This document shows, one piece after another, positions 33,724-45,484 of a DNA stretch of 64,000 nucleotides. The position numbers and the translations under genes were made by a program. The first letter of the stretch is position 1, and each line of letters starts with the position of its first letter. This DNA comes from Ancylostoma caninum. Lineage: Eukaryota > Nematoda > Chromadorea > Rhabditida > Ancylostomatidae. The notes under the pieces are model-generated. The model saw only the letters and a program-made list of their open reading frames with translations. It ran no database searches and was not told the origin of the DNA. The stretch is from contig JBAJFG010000574.1 of assembly GCA_037903475.1 (NCBI GenBank), positions 310,001-374,000 on the forward strand, in the 5' to 3' direction.

Positions 33724-34310
33724 TACACAGCGAAGGGCAATCGTTATTGCACTGAGGACAAAGGTCCGCACCGCATCACTCCTGCGGCGCGATAGATTAG
33801 TTGGGTGCCCTGATTCCGTCGTTACTTCCTACATCCACAAATATGCATTCAAGAAACAGAGGAAGGGAATGCAATGCAGCAATCTCGCCACACCCGAGGA
33901 CCTGAAGCATTTTTGATCCGCCGCCACAGCGGTGATGCGGCCCGGTTGCCTTTGTCTACAGTGCAATAGCAAATATCCTTGACTGCATCAATACTGAATT
34001 ATTCCGTCGATGTGTCAACTTACAGGTGTGTCCTCGACAATGTTGGCAACAATTCGACAATCGTGATGTGTTCAACAATCCCGTTCCGCAGGCAGCAATT
34101 TATAACAATCGCCAGAGTTCACGGTTTGATGGACTGTACGGGTACTACAGAGTATAATTAAAGTTTGCTCTTGTTTATGCCTCGTTTTTTTTTTCTTCTT
34201 ATGAAGGATACTATGAGAAGAATGATAAATATTTTTTGTGGTTGGAAGTACGAACATAGTCAATTGCTGTGTGGTGTTCGCAATATTCTGATTTTAGATT
34301 ATATCACACT

Positions 34311-34898
34311 AGACGGTGTACCCGACTTCGCTCGGGTGTTCAACTTCTTCCGGCCATTTAAGGCTGATACCAACACTTGTTGAACCAAAAAATCTTTGTT
34401 GAACCAAAAAATCCTTTGTTCATTATTTGGTGATCGGCTTAAGTGACCCCTCTTCACCCCTCTCCCTTCCCTCAGAAAATGGGCTGAAGTTGCTCGACTG
34501 GTAAATTCTTCTAAAATGCTTGCCTTATCCACGTTCAGCGTTTCGGAAAATCCGAGAAGGCACATTCTCATCGACCCGTGTGCAAGAAAGCCGAAAAATC
34601 AATAAAATCGATATTTAGCCCAGAATGGTTGCCATATTCGTGTTCAGCGTATTGAGGAACCTCAGTAGGCATGTTCTCGCCAGTCCCTGGGCAAAAATAG
34701 CGGAAAATCAATAAAATCGATACAATCGATAAACCAATCGATAATCCCAGGTGCAAAGTAGCCTATAACCTCCGCCGGTCCTTGATAGATCTGCATGCAA
34801 AATTTGGTTCGGATCGGGCAATTTTCCGCGTTTTCTATTCCGAACATACATACAAACACACAAACATATAAACTTCCACTTTTATATATACAGATAAG
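34311..34898 (+). mobile_element. SINE/RTE-like non-autonomous retroposon
   Basis: Begins near gtacccgacttcgctcgggt, a short hairpin common at the head of such elements, and ends ttttctattccgaacatac, then a run of acatacaaacacacaaac, cacttttatatatacagat. That end resembles the 3' ends of RTE-related retroposons in invertebrates. Two diverged direct repeats of about 110 bp (34517-34624 and 34625-34733) share cgttcagcgt and aatcaataaaatcgat. No ORF. Confidence 0.5.
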
Positions 34899-35057
34899 AA
34901 ATCATTCGAAAACAAAATAGGAAGAGTCTTTCGTAAACAACTAGTGGAATTTAGTGATGTATTAATTTGTGGAACGAGTACAGCCTTTTTTAATTAAGGG
35001 TGTACGGGAAAGAAGAGGCTGGGGTCGGATAGGGGCGTGGGACATGAATGAACCAGT

Positions 35058-35223
35058 ACATATAGGAAACTCCAAACGTGCGTACACAAGAGTGGATATC
35101 GCGGCACGGCTCTCATGGACAGAGACGCAGCCGCACTATGTTGAGTTCTCGTGACTTTGCCCAAGAGAGCCGCGCCGCGGTCCTGACTCTTGACTGCGTT
35201 CGTTTGGAGTTTTCTGTATATGT
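35058..35223. mobile_element. 166-bp foldback element
   Basis: Arms of about 58 bp: ACATATAGGAAACTCCAAACG left, and the inverted right end ACATATACAGAAAACTCCAAACG shown in parts as ACATATA and GAAAACTCCAAACG, both leading into gcggcgcggctctc-type sequence. The loop is about 45 bp. Confidence 0.65.
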
Positions 35224-35506
35224 GGTTTAATAGTGAAGAATTAAACGCAGTGGGCACTTTCTCCTCCGAAAAAAAAAAACATTTTAAATCGCCAGTGAAA
35301 ATTTATGTATGTTGGTAAATGCTGCAGTAGCATATACATAAGGTGTGCATTGCACCGAGGTGTATACACAAGGTGAATGTCTCCTTGCCTTATTTCCCTT
35401 TTGTCCCTTAGAGATTTTTCAGAAACATCATTTCACTTTAAAAACTTCATACATATTTGGTGCATTTCTATACGAGTATTCATTAGCCAACAAGTGCATG
35501 AGCAGT

Positions 35507-38500
35507 CTACTTTTCTGTACTAGTATCTCCATCATTCTCGCCCTTCTTCTTGGGGCCGGACATCGTGACGTAGCTGGATTCTCCTCGCACAACGGCTCCA
35601 GTTATGACAACGGTGTGGGTAGCAGTTCCAGGGCATTCATATTTTGCTGGCAGCAGTACCTTCTCCATGATCGATCTAAGAGACCAAGGGATACTTCAGA
35701 ATCGTCCTTCAAATGCTCCTAATAATGTAGTACCTCAGTGCGCGAGCTCCGGTTTTCCGTTGGACAGCAATCCGTGCCATTTCATTCACTGCTCCACGTG
35801 TGAACCTAAACTATCGCATCAATATATGAGTATTTTGAAAAACAAAACAAATCAGAGACAATGTTCAAAGCTATGAAAAAAGCCCATCAAAAGCCAGTCG
35901 TTACAGGATTCGACCTAGAAAATAATTGAAGAATTCTCCCACGAAATCTGGTGGAAGGGGCAGGGCTGCTACCGCTGTCGCCTAGAAAACTGGTACCGCT
36001 CTTTTTTTTAGAAATAATCTTACACTATCTCAGAATGGTTGAATAGAAAAGGAATAATTAATTTTTGAAGAGGCTTCTCTCTTGAGATAAGTTGTTATAG
36101 AAGTTGTGATCGAAGTGGTGTTAGATTCAGATTATACCCTAAGTAATACCCCACTGAGCAAGCACAAGCCTTAGAGTGTTATTTACGGTCTTCATATTGT
36201 TACAAACACTACCTCAGTTGAATTTGATCCATGGCAAACAGCTGCTTTGCTTGTGAAATTAGGTTGTTTCCTGGCTCCTGAAGCACTCGAATCAACATTT
36301 TTTCGTCCAACGCATGGAAAGGCACGAGGATGGGGAATCGTCCAACTAGCTCAGGAACCATTCCGAATCTGAAGCAAATGTGCAATGAGTAGTGTGTTGA
36401 CCGAATAATATATTGGATAATTCGATATTCGACCCGAGTTTTTGTTTCTGGGATATTCTATTTTTTTGGATGTACTCCCAAACTACTTAATGAATTAAAT
36501 AAATTTGTTCGATTTTTAATCGAACAATACCATGTTAATGAACTATGCAATAGGCAGTCCTTATAAGACTCATTCAGGCCCAGCAATTCTAAAGCTAGCA
36601 ACCCAGTGGTTCAAAACATTCAAAACATTTTTATCTATTTATTTATTCATCTAATTTCATTTCATCCTTTCATCTCGCCTCATTATTGTATGAGGTATTT
36701 CATGCCAGAAATTGTGGACTGCAATTCACAACTTCTTCATGCTATTTAATGAAGAGGAAAGAAATTGACCCACTTCATCAGATCAGTCTGCTCTGTTTGC
36801 GTCAACAAATCGTTTCGCCTTTCTGCCGCCACTGTTTCGTCAGTGGAGGAAAGATCCTCTGCCACATTCGTGTTCGTCGCTCCAAATCCTAGCACACTTA
36901 AAATAGCAACTATTGTCATCATAGCAGTACAACTGGATATTTGACCAAATGGTTCTAACCGCTTGTCAATCCTCCTGGCGACAATCTGTTCCAGATTTGA
37001 GAACGCACCCGATGCGATGAAAAGGATGTTTGTGGTGTCCACTTCAACCTTAGAATAGTTACATAATCATCCCATTCATTTTTAATGAATTCCGAGGCAT
37101 CGTAAGCGGACGGGGTTTCCAACTGCACGAGAACTGGATCCCAACCAATCTTGATACGAAAAAAAGTGTAGAATTTCGCGAAAGAGTAGGAGCAACTCTC
37201 GTCTTCCCCTCCTGTATGGATCCCCTATGGTCTTAAAATAGGTTTCTGTGAGCGTGTAATTCACATGGGAACCATGATCCAAGATTGAATAATTAATCAT
37301 AATCTGATTTGTTTCTTCAAAAAAAAACTATCTGTTCCGTGGTGAAGACGAGAACTGGTCCTCAATTATGTTCAAGTTCTGTGTAACGATCAAACACCTT
37401 CAATCAGTAATAAGTCGAGAGCGGGGAGGTGACTAATTCTATAGAGTTCAGTTGAATTCTCGAAGCTCTTACTTTGTTACCCATCTGCCCGGGTAATTTA
37501 ACTCTGGCGATTGTTCCTTCTACAAGCTTCAACAGCGCTTGTTGTACTCCTGAAACCTTGTTGTAATCCTAGTATTTTCATAGGAATTACTGTTGTGGAA
37601 CGGAATGAAACCTATGAAATCCTCAAATGGCTTGAATCTTTGGTTTTTTTAGATGAAATATAAAAGAAATCATAAGATTTACTCACCTCTTCCACTTACG
37701 TCGCGATTTCCCACGGAGTGGATTGGGTCGCTTGATGAGTGAATTTTGTCAAACTCATCCAGAAACACGATACCGTGCTGCAACAAAACTTTTGTGGGGG
37801 CTTGATTCATGCAACACTCACTGGAATGCTTACCTGAGCTCTCTCCACGTTTCCCTGTGCATTCAGGAGCAGCTTCTGGATAACAGTCTCTACGTCTTCG
37901 CCCACATATCCGGCTTGTGTTAGTGTTGTACAATCACACATTGCTGAACATTCCGTTTCATAAGAGCTTCAATGCCAATCTTTCAATGGCATCTGGCAAA
38001 ACCCCTACTGTAAGTGACAGACCTATTGGAACATCCAGTAGTCTTGCAAGACACTGTGTTAGGTAAGTTTTTCCACTGCCCGAAGGTCCGAGTAATATTA
38101 TGTTGGATTTTTCCATGGTGAGAGGTACCTACACAACGACTTTTAGCACCTGTAGCAGAAAGTATCAAAACTGAATGTAGTTCTTTACTTCCTCTTTCAG
38201 TCTTTCAAAAATTGTTTTCCTCTTTGGAAGTGGTGGATCTGACCTGAATTCAAAGCCATTTCAAACAAATGGATCAAGCAATTAAAAAAAGTTCTGTGAA
38301 TATACCCGTAAAATTCGTCATATTCTTCCGTTTCTTCAGTGGATTTCTTTTTGTCAGTGTTAATTGAAGATTCGATCGCATTTTTAATGAACTCGCGCTG
38401 AAAATAATCAAGCTACGGGAAAGATTACAGCGAAGATTCAGAATTTTTGTTCCAGAGGTTAGAGATCAGCTCTGGAGCTGGCACATTCTTGACAGGATGG

Positions 38501-40769
38501 GTCCATTGTGTACAACGAGAGTGGGAATCTTTCTCGACGGGTTCGATTTGCAATGGTTCAAACCCCTTAGGACTACCTATGTCAGACACGTACGTCTATA
38601 CCCACGCGTGTATATGATGAACAATAAGTATACGTCGCAATCCTAACGCAGCTCAGACGCAAGAGAGACGCACGCGTTAGCATCTTTATGGCGGTGGTGC
38701 GACACTTCCATTTAGGCTCCCATTGACCGAACTTCATCTGATGAAGGATGAACGATAGGTCTAGTCGCAGCCCCGCCACAGGTGAAACGCAGGTGTTTGT
38801 CTGTGTGTACATGTTGCGCTAAGCGGTTTCCATGGAAAATTGTTCGCAGATGAATGCGTGCGTTATACGTACGCAACTACTGGAGCCTACCCTGCGTATG
38901 AGGCCAAGAGTATCTTGAGACTTCGCCAGCAGTCGTGGCGATCGCCACTACAGCCGGCTATCGTCGCGATCGCTACGATCGCCGGTGATCGCCACATGGA
39001 TATAGGGCAATTTATACGGGATGCGTGCGACTGACGCACATACGTCTATATGATGAAGAATAGGGCCCAGTCGCATAGCAGCCGCATCGCAGTCGCAGTT
39101 CAGACGCACGCGTCTACGGCCTCACGGCGGCTGTGCGTTCTTTTCATTGAAGATGTACATGCCGTGTTGGCCGGTCTTCATGGAAAATACCTTGCAGATG
39201 GATACGTGCGACTGATGTGCGACTGACGCACGCAGCTAGTATGAATTTCCTTTGAAGTGAAAAGGATACCCCAGATATAAGAGGGATGATAACAAATGGG
39301 TCGTGGCGATCGATAGGCATCGTTTCCGCTATCGCTATCGCTCGCATCGCCAATTCATCTTGGGCACACCTTCGAGAGTACGGGCGATGAGCTCCGTTTG
39401 GCAGCGATCCATGTCGATGAAACTTGGCTATCGATACGTATCACTTCCACGGTCCTTATCTCTTGCATCGCTGGTTCATTTTGATTCATTTCGAACTGGC
39501 GAAGTCTGGACATACTCTGATAGGCAGTTCATACTAGATGCGTGCGTTTGACGCGCGTGCATCTATATCGCGAATGATAGGACCAGTCCCATCGCTGACG
39601 CAGCTCAGACGCACGCGTTTACGGCGTCACTGCGACGGCGCGTTATTTTCATTGAGGACGCACATGTCGCGTTGACCGGTCTTCATGGAAAATCCTTCGC
39701 GAATGGATGCTTGCGTCTAATGCCCACATCCTAGTATAGACCGCACCTAACCCGAACCTACACCTAGGCACGTGCAAAACGGATCTAGCAGCTGTTCCAA
39801 CCAAAAATTTTCTTCTATATGCTTCGAGAAGCAAGGAATTTCTTAGCAAACGAAGGCAATCTGCAGAACTTACGCTTTTTATTTCGGTGTTGTTTTCTAA
39901 TCGTTTGTAATGTTGATAAATACCAACTGCCAACGTTCGTTTTGCTAATTCCTGTCCGACAACAAATTTATCCAGGTAATCGACAATTTCCCTGGAATTT
40001 GACAATCAATCGAATCTGATTAGTTCAGCAAAATTCATGTGGTCTTTAGCCTATCTCTGGAATTTGACTAACTTCGGATAAGGCACTCGAAAACTATGCT
40101 CTTCTAGGTATTCCTTCCCGTATGATGGTAGCAAGGCGATCTGATTCTGAATGTGAAAAGTGGCTCGTGAAGAGAAAACTGGCTTAAAGACAATGTCCCA
40201 TCTCGGAGTCGTTTCTCTGCTCTTCACATGGAAGAATATCTAGAAGCTCCTAATGACACTGGTATACATGATTCTGTGCAAAAATACCGAAAAAACCCGT
40301 TTTTGAGCCCCAAGTTTTGGGAACTCGTGGTCGGAGCCAAGGGGGACGACGAATTTTTCTGGATAATATACTCTCGGGAGCGCAAATTGAGGAACTTCCT
40401 CTTCTTCGTGAGATTGCCTCGTCATTCACTAGTAACATACAAGGTGTGTTCCATGTGTATCCACCAATGATGGACCGCATATTGCGGAAAACCCAAAGTG
40501 ACCGCCTTGGCCCCGCCCACATTCTCCTCAAAGAAACGTGTTTCTTGGCAGTTTTGCACAGAATAACGTATACCATTGTGATCAGGAGCTCCTGGTGATT
40601 CTTTTCATATGAAAATCCCCGAAACGTTTTTAGCGTTAAATGTGCTTTTAATAACAGCGCCGACCATTTCATCTACTTGAAAATCCCGTGAGGATCGTCG
40701 CTCGATCTGATCAAAGAACTTCTTCTTTCTACCTCGCCGACTCGGGAACCTCCTGAACCAAGAACTCAT
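35507..40769 (-). CDS. CLPX: Mitochondrial ClpX-type AAA+ protein unfoldase
   Basis: ATP-driven unfoldase that feeds substrates to ClpP in the mitochondrial matrix. Thirteen phase-closed exons: 40073-40140 (or -40146), 39874-39991, 38306-38397, 38189-38243, 38023-38128, 37834-37943, 37687-37777, 37473-37549, 36960-37048, 36774-36896, 36213-36368, 35734-35805, 35507-35675. Visible motifs: [19 protein letters not shown], Walker [26 protein letters not shown], Walker [44 protein letters not shown], and sensor 2 [10 protein letters not shown] further exon, 40677-40769, is in phase and begins [19 protein letters not shown], basic like a mitochondrial presequence; I take it as exon 1 with lower certainty. 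No zinc-binding N-domain was seen. Two introns end in AAG. Confidence 0.92.
38398..39873 (-). other. 1.5-kb ClpX intron with repeat array
   Basis: Between exons ending EIKS and starting REFIKNA. Holds about 2.5 copies of a roughly 480-515 bp unit (listed separately); no coding content. Confidence 0.75.
38580..39740. repeat. Diverged tandem repeat, unit about 480-515 bp
   Basis: A block with cgtctatatgatgaa, cagacgcacgcgt, a gcgttcttttcattga-like segment and cttcatggaaaat appears around 38590, 39040 and 39550 (cagctcagacgcacgcgtt; cggtcttcatggaaaat). Between blocks lie ctatcgtcgcgatcgctac/ctatcgctatcgctcgcatc segments. It is CpG-rich relative to the gene. Confidence 0.7.
40260..40575. mobile_element. 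316-bp inverted-repeat element in ClpX first intron
   Basis: TGGTATACATGATTCTGTGC at the left; inverted right end TGGTATACGTTATTCTGTGC, continuing AAAACTG/AAAAATA. No clear target duplication. A 140-codon - strand frame crossing it is an artefact of the element. Confidence 0.75.
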
Positions 40770-43748
40770 AACTGAACACTGTCAGCTACCGACGATGACG
40801 TACCTAAGAGCCATTTTTGGCGCTGCTTTGATGTGCGCATTAGAGTTTGAAAGTAGCATCCGTTGAGAAAAATCTGGAAATCTTTCCCTTCCTGCAGGTC
40901 TGAAACTTCATCATCAGGATTTCAGTTGCTCACGTTTGCGTCCTCGTAGCGCATTCCGGGTTACAAAATGAGCATGTTTGCTGATTAGGAGCATTTATAA
41001 GTTAGCAGCCGCTAATGGGTTAGTAGGATGAATGGACCACCCCACTCTGGACGAACTTTTTATATGGGTTTCTCTGATTTGATAAGTGATTTGCGCACCA
41101 TTCCATATTCGGATTTCATTCCACATCTGGATTCCATTTCGGTCTGGATTTTCCATCTGGATTTTTCATTCCTGCCTGGATTCCCATCTGTCCCATCTGA
41201 ATTTTTCATTCCTGCTAAGACCATGTGAGGTAGTTGACAAACCGTGAAGATATCGAGCTTTTAGGCATTCACAGCCAGTTAACTTGGGGTGGTGGTATCT
41301 GGCTCGATCAGAGATCCAATACGTTCCACACTGTAACACAACTTCCAAGTGATTTAACGGTAGGTATATGATAGAAACCATTGTGAACAAAGCACCGCGG
41401 GATTCCATCAAAAATTAACTGGTAATCGTCTTTTCACGTGCCCATTATATGTATTGGGGAGAGAGTGACTAGAAAAAATTTATTGTTCTCTGCAATATGA
41501 AGGGTTTGACAATAGAACGGTTAAAGAAATATTAAAATGAAACTTTGATAGAGAAGGAAATGACCGAGAATAGCTACAAGAAGGGAAATCTTTATGGATG
41601 GAAGGAAATGAAATCACGTGAATAGCTTCAAAGCTGCTGAGGAAGCTCCTATAGTACATATTCGACAAGATTCAATGTTAATTTCCTAGGAGTTAGATCT
41701 AGCTGGCGGCCTTAGATAAAGAATCTTTCCTACGGATCTTTCCTTTTTTTACAGATAATCGGTTCTCTACTCAAACATTAGCTGGACGACATCCAGGTCT
41801 ACACCCTTGATAGACAACTGAATCCATTCCCGGTTAATGTCCCATATCCATAAAGTCCCTTTGTGTGCTCGACAGGTGTCATCATTCGAGTATCTCACCA
41901 ATTAAAGGATGGGATTTCATCGTACGTATTCGGCGGTGACGCCACGTTGGCGCAACTGCGAAGATAAATCAGAGTACAACGGTCATCTGCTCGGAAGAGC
42001 TCTCTGTTTACCGCTCGAGTGATTTGTGGCTGTGGAATCACAGCCCATTAATCAAGCTTCTGCCTTCAGTAGAACCACTACTGACCGTCCATGTGAATTC
42101 ACAGCGAAGAGCAGTAGGTGATCCATGAAGAATCACTTTCCGAAAAAACAACCAGCAGAATCCTAGAGAAACACATGGATAGAGTCCGCCGGAGTGGATC
42201 GGCTCTCGGACCGTTGCCAATCTGAGATCATCTGCTAAAATCCCGTGAGTGTGGGCAGATGTTCTAGAGTGCCTCATTAGCCAAACGACCGATAAAAGAC
42301 AGCATCTTCTTCGATCTTCACCAAGAGCCACCATCAATGGTGGAGATCCACCATGCTGCTCGGCCCTGCTTCGTAACGGAAATTAGGTGCTGATTAAAGT
42401 ACATCTCACCCACGTGGAAATATAACTGTGATACGGAGAACTACGTAGAAGTTCCGAGGTGGCATCTACTAAAAAACCGGAGAAGAAGAATCACTCATTT
42501 TCTCTATTTGCACCGCTTCCACAAAAGCGGCATCACCTTTTCTAACTGAGGGAAGTCCATACGACAAAATGAAATTCATCCAGTGTATACTTGTCGGTTA
42601 CCGTTTATTTGTTTGTTTATCTATCTGTTTCAATACACCCAAGGAGCGTCAGCGAAACCAAATGGGTAGATTCCGGAAGAAAAAAAGGGCGTGATTTTAG
42701 AACGTTTGGTGAGATGCTTCGTTTCACCTCTTCCCGACCGAAACACCCTGGATCAGCTCCCATGTGACTCGAGGAAACTCAATCCTTAAAAACTGACACT
42801 CCAGGAGCAGAAAAAAACAGCTGCGTAGATAAAATTTATATCAAAATCGTCAATGTCCGCTCACAGTAGGCAATCATTCTGGTGTGGACCAACTGGTTGA
42901 TAAGCCTAGGCAGCTGGTAAAAAACTGGAGATTACGAAAACATTGAGGTTCTTTTTACCTTAGCTCCGAAATGCATTGCTTTCGTTTTATTTTTTTTTCG
43001 GTTATTCGAAAAATTTCGTATGATTTGATGGAGTGAGATAGTCCGACGCTGAACAAGTCCAACATCAGGCTGCCGCAAGGCATAGTGGAGTTTAACAAAA
43101 GGAGACTTTTGGAAACTGCGAGAACTTTCCCTACAACCTAATACATTCCTTGAATTAATGATTCCCAACATTTCCCAGAACGTTTGGATTTTTTATTCAC
43201 GAAGAATCAAAGATCTTAGTAGAGTGTATTATTCCCCTGTTTTTTTTTTCTTTTTTCGTATTTCTTCAAAATTTTTACGGTAGCAATCACAGTTTTTATA
43301 ACAACGGTTTCTGTGCACTGGTGGTGTTTTTGCGTTCGTTAGACTGGTGTTAGGGGTCTCGACGTGGTAGTAGTCCAGTGTTTGGGCAAAATACTGTAAA
43401 CGCTCATACATAATAGATAGACAATAACATAAGTAAATGAAAAAAAAAACATGTTAATAAGGAATTCAGGCCTCTTTTTCGAGAAGACACCGGTGAAATT
43501 GGTCACCTATTTTTACTCTGAAAAAGTAGTTTAGGAAAGCCTGTAGCTAAGCCTACATTCAGTCAAAAGAGCATTTTATAGTGATTACAACAAAATTCTT
43601 TTGCAAACAAACTTGAGGCTTGGCTCAAAAAGCTTCCGTGGATGGTATCGAACCCGCACTTATTGTAAGCAATTTGCAATGGGCTCATGTTTTTTTTTCT
43701 ATCCCACAGTTTACCTACGTACTTGAATGCTTGTCATTAACAAATAAC
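40770..43748. other. Intergenic, with possible retroelement remnant
   Basis: 41095-41220 is low complexity built from tctggatttt/cattcctgc words. At 42605-42650 a tttatttgtttgtttatc tract leads into cacccaaggagcgtcagcg, like the TTTA-tails near 27.66 and 47.07 kb. A - strand segment at 42950-43010 reads NKTKAMHFGAKVK, similar to the RT segment SKTVVFHIG of the intact element. No functional gene. Confidence 0.35.
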
Positions 43749-43886
43749 TGGCCACTAGAGTCGAGTTTCGAATAAATCGACTTTCGAGTGACTACAAATA
43801 CTGACTATTCGAAAAAGTCCAAAAGTCGAGTTATTCGAGATGCCGATTATTCAAAAAATCCCGTCGAGTCAAACGTCTACTGGCCA
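43749..43886. repeat. 138-bp inverted-repeat element
   Basis: Ends TGGCCACTAGAGTCGAG and, inverted, TGGCCAGTAGACG; the interior has several tcgagt/actcga and ttattcga words. No clear target duplication. Confidence 0.5.
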
Positions 43887-44663
43887 CCACGGTTGTGGAA
43901 AAGAAAGGAAATATTCCTTCGTGAAACTTCCAATTTCCTGACTTTCCATTCAACCCATGGTGGATGACTGAAGGGCTTTTTTCTATCAGAACAATGCTGC
44001 CAGAAATAAAGTGTATCTTAAACTCTGCAGCAGACAATATTCCCTACTTCTCCCTTTTATTTTCAGGTTTTCAAGACGTAAACATTTCCACGTTTCTGAG
44101 ACTTTTCTCAAGAGTCATAAAGCCGTACAGTGACAATCCCCAGGATTAAGTTGTTTCCAATCACATAATGTTTACTCAACGAGCCATTCCAAGGATCAGC
44201 ATGTTTGTGCACTTCTGGACAAGTGTGTCCGCCACAAAATTATGTACGAATTAGGCCTCGAGACGATATCCCGCTGGGAAGGGTCAAACCAGTATGGGAC
44301 CACGTAATTTCACAGGTCCTAATACAACACTGCTATTCAGACTCCGCGTGTCCTCTGGTGTTGAATGCGCCGGAAGGTAAGCCGCTCATAAGAGGGCGGC
44401 ATGTTCAAAGGGTAGGGCTCGTTAGCGAAGGGTTAGGAGCTAATTATGGGTAATGGTGTTCTACCCATGAGAAGCCACAGTAAACATGTGGCACGAAAAG
44501 CATGTACACATCCTGAAATAGCAAGCAAAATGTTGTTGATCTTCCAAAATTCATTCATAGATGTTTTTGGATCCTTTTCTGGATCACCACGTTTACCATT
44601 ACCTTGAACTTTGGCTGCGTAGAAAATTTATGCTCTGGAAAAGTTTTTTTTTCATATTTTTAC

Positions 44664-44969
44664 TTAGTACTGAGAATATGAGTTCTCACCGTGGCTCATA
44701 TTCTGTTTTCTCTTCATAATTACGTGCAAATCTCTAAAAATTACCCCATGACCGAATTCACCCCACCCCTTACCTTCTCTGATTCCCCCATTTACCAGTT
44801 CCCCAATAATCCACCGAAATAGTCCTGCCCGGAACAGTTCTTCCCTTTTTTTCAAGCGTTCCGTCGTCACCAAGTATCGTATACCGAGGTCATCTTCACA
44901 ATGGACAGGTGGTTGTGTGAGTGATAAGGTCGTGACAATTACTGTAATTACCGTAGCCAAGGACCACAC
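44664..44969 (-). CDS. Candidate first exon of a secreted protein
   Basis: ATG at 44969 opens MWSLATVITVIVTTLSLTQP then PVHC, a convincing signal peptide, followed by a charged segment DLGIRYLVTTERLKKREELF and GLFRWIIGEL, where a gtaaat donor (about 44800) could end the exon. The frame continues to 44664 without it. No downstream exon with matching phase was found, and the family is not recognised. It may be chance. Confidence 0.3.
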   Translation of the reverse strand: MWSLATVITVIVTTLSLTQPPVHCEDDLGIRYLVTTERLKKREELFRAGLFRWIIGELVNGGIREGKGWGEFGHGVIFRDLHVIMKRKQNMSHGENSYSQY

Positions 44970-45402
44970 GGCTAGTGAAATTTACGACATAATTATCCCT
45001 TTAACCAGTTTCGGACCACACGCCATCGAGTCGAATGTTAACGGAAGCCATAAAAACTGACGGTTGTGTGTCTTACTGCAGTAAAATGCGCACTTTTGGT
45101 GAGTTACGATGGATTAGGTGGTTCTTAGCGTCATCCTGCAAATTGTTCGAAAGGAGGAATAAAATTCTAGGAAATGTGTGGAGGTGCTATTGAGGATTCG
45201 GAAGCGAACAAGGTCTTTACTCCCAAATGAATTTTTCCGAACTGAGATCCTCGGCTTTTTGATGTTTTTTCAAACAAATGAAAATTTTACGAAGTATCAC
45301 CAGTTAGTATCTATCAAATACAGGAGAGCTTCATCAAAGCCTAATTCCCAAAGGAAATAATATTTCGATCGGTTGAGGAGCGCGAAGAACCCAAGCGATC
45401 GT
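44970..45402. other. Spacer, nothing recognised
   Basis: No feature seen between the candidate signal-peptide exon and the tRNA gene. Confidence 0.4.
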
Positions 45403-45484
45403 GCATCGATGTCCGAGTGGTTAAGGAGATTGACTAGAAATCAATTGGGCTCTGCCCGCGTAGGTTCGAATCCTGCTCGATGCG
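45403..45484 (+). tRNA. tRNA-Ser (anticodon AGA)
   Basis: An 82-nt class II tRNA. The acceptor stem pairs GCATCGA with TCGATGC, discriminator G. The D arm contains the A box (tccgagtggttaagg). The anticodon stem TTGA/TCAA holds loop CTAGAAA, giving anticodon AGA (serine). The long variable arm is GGGC TCT GCCC. The T arm GTAGG TTCGAAT CCTGC matches the B box. No intron, no encoded CCA. A functional gene as judged by complete pairing. Confidence 0.97.

Noticed and set aside
35345..35722. + strand 125-codon frame
   Set aside because: Antisense to the last exon of ClpX; the - strand reads [17 protein letters not shown] in phase.
40250..40672. - strand 140-codon frame upstream of ClpX
   Set aside because: Spans a 316-bp inverted-repeat element and has no match to the ClpX N-terminus.
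43620..43680. B-box-like gggttcgatacc on the - strand
   Set aside because: No A box at proper distance and no cloverleaf; too little to call a tRNA or SINE.
44205..44453. + strand 82-codon cysteine-containing frame
   Set aside because: No signal peptide, no phase-compatible neighbours, unknown family; likely chance.
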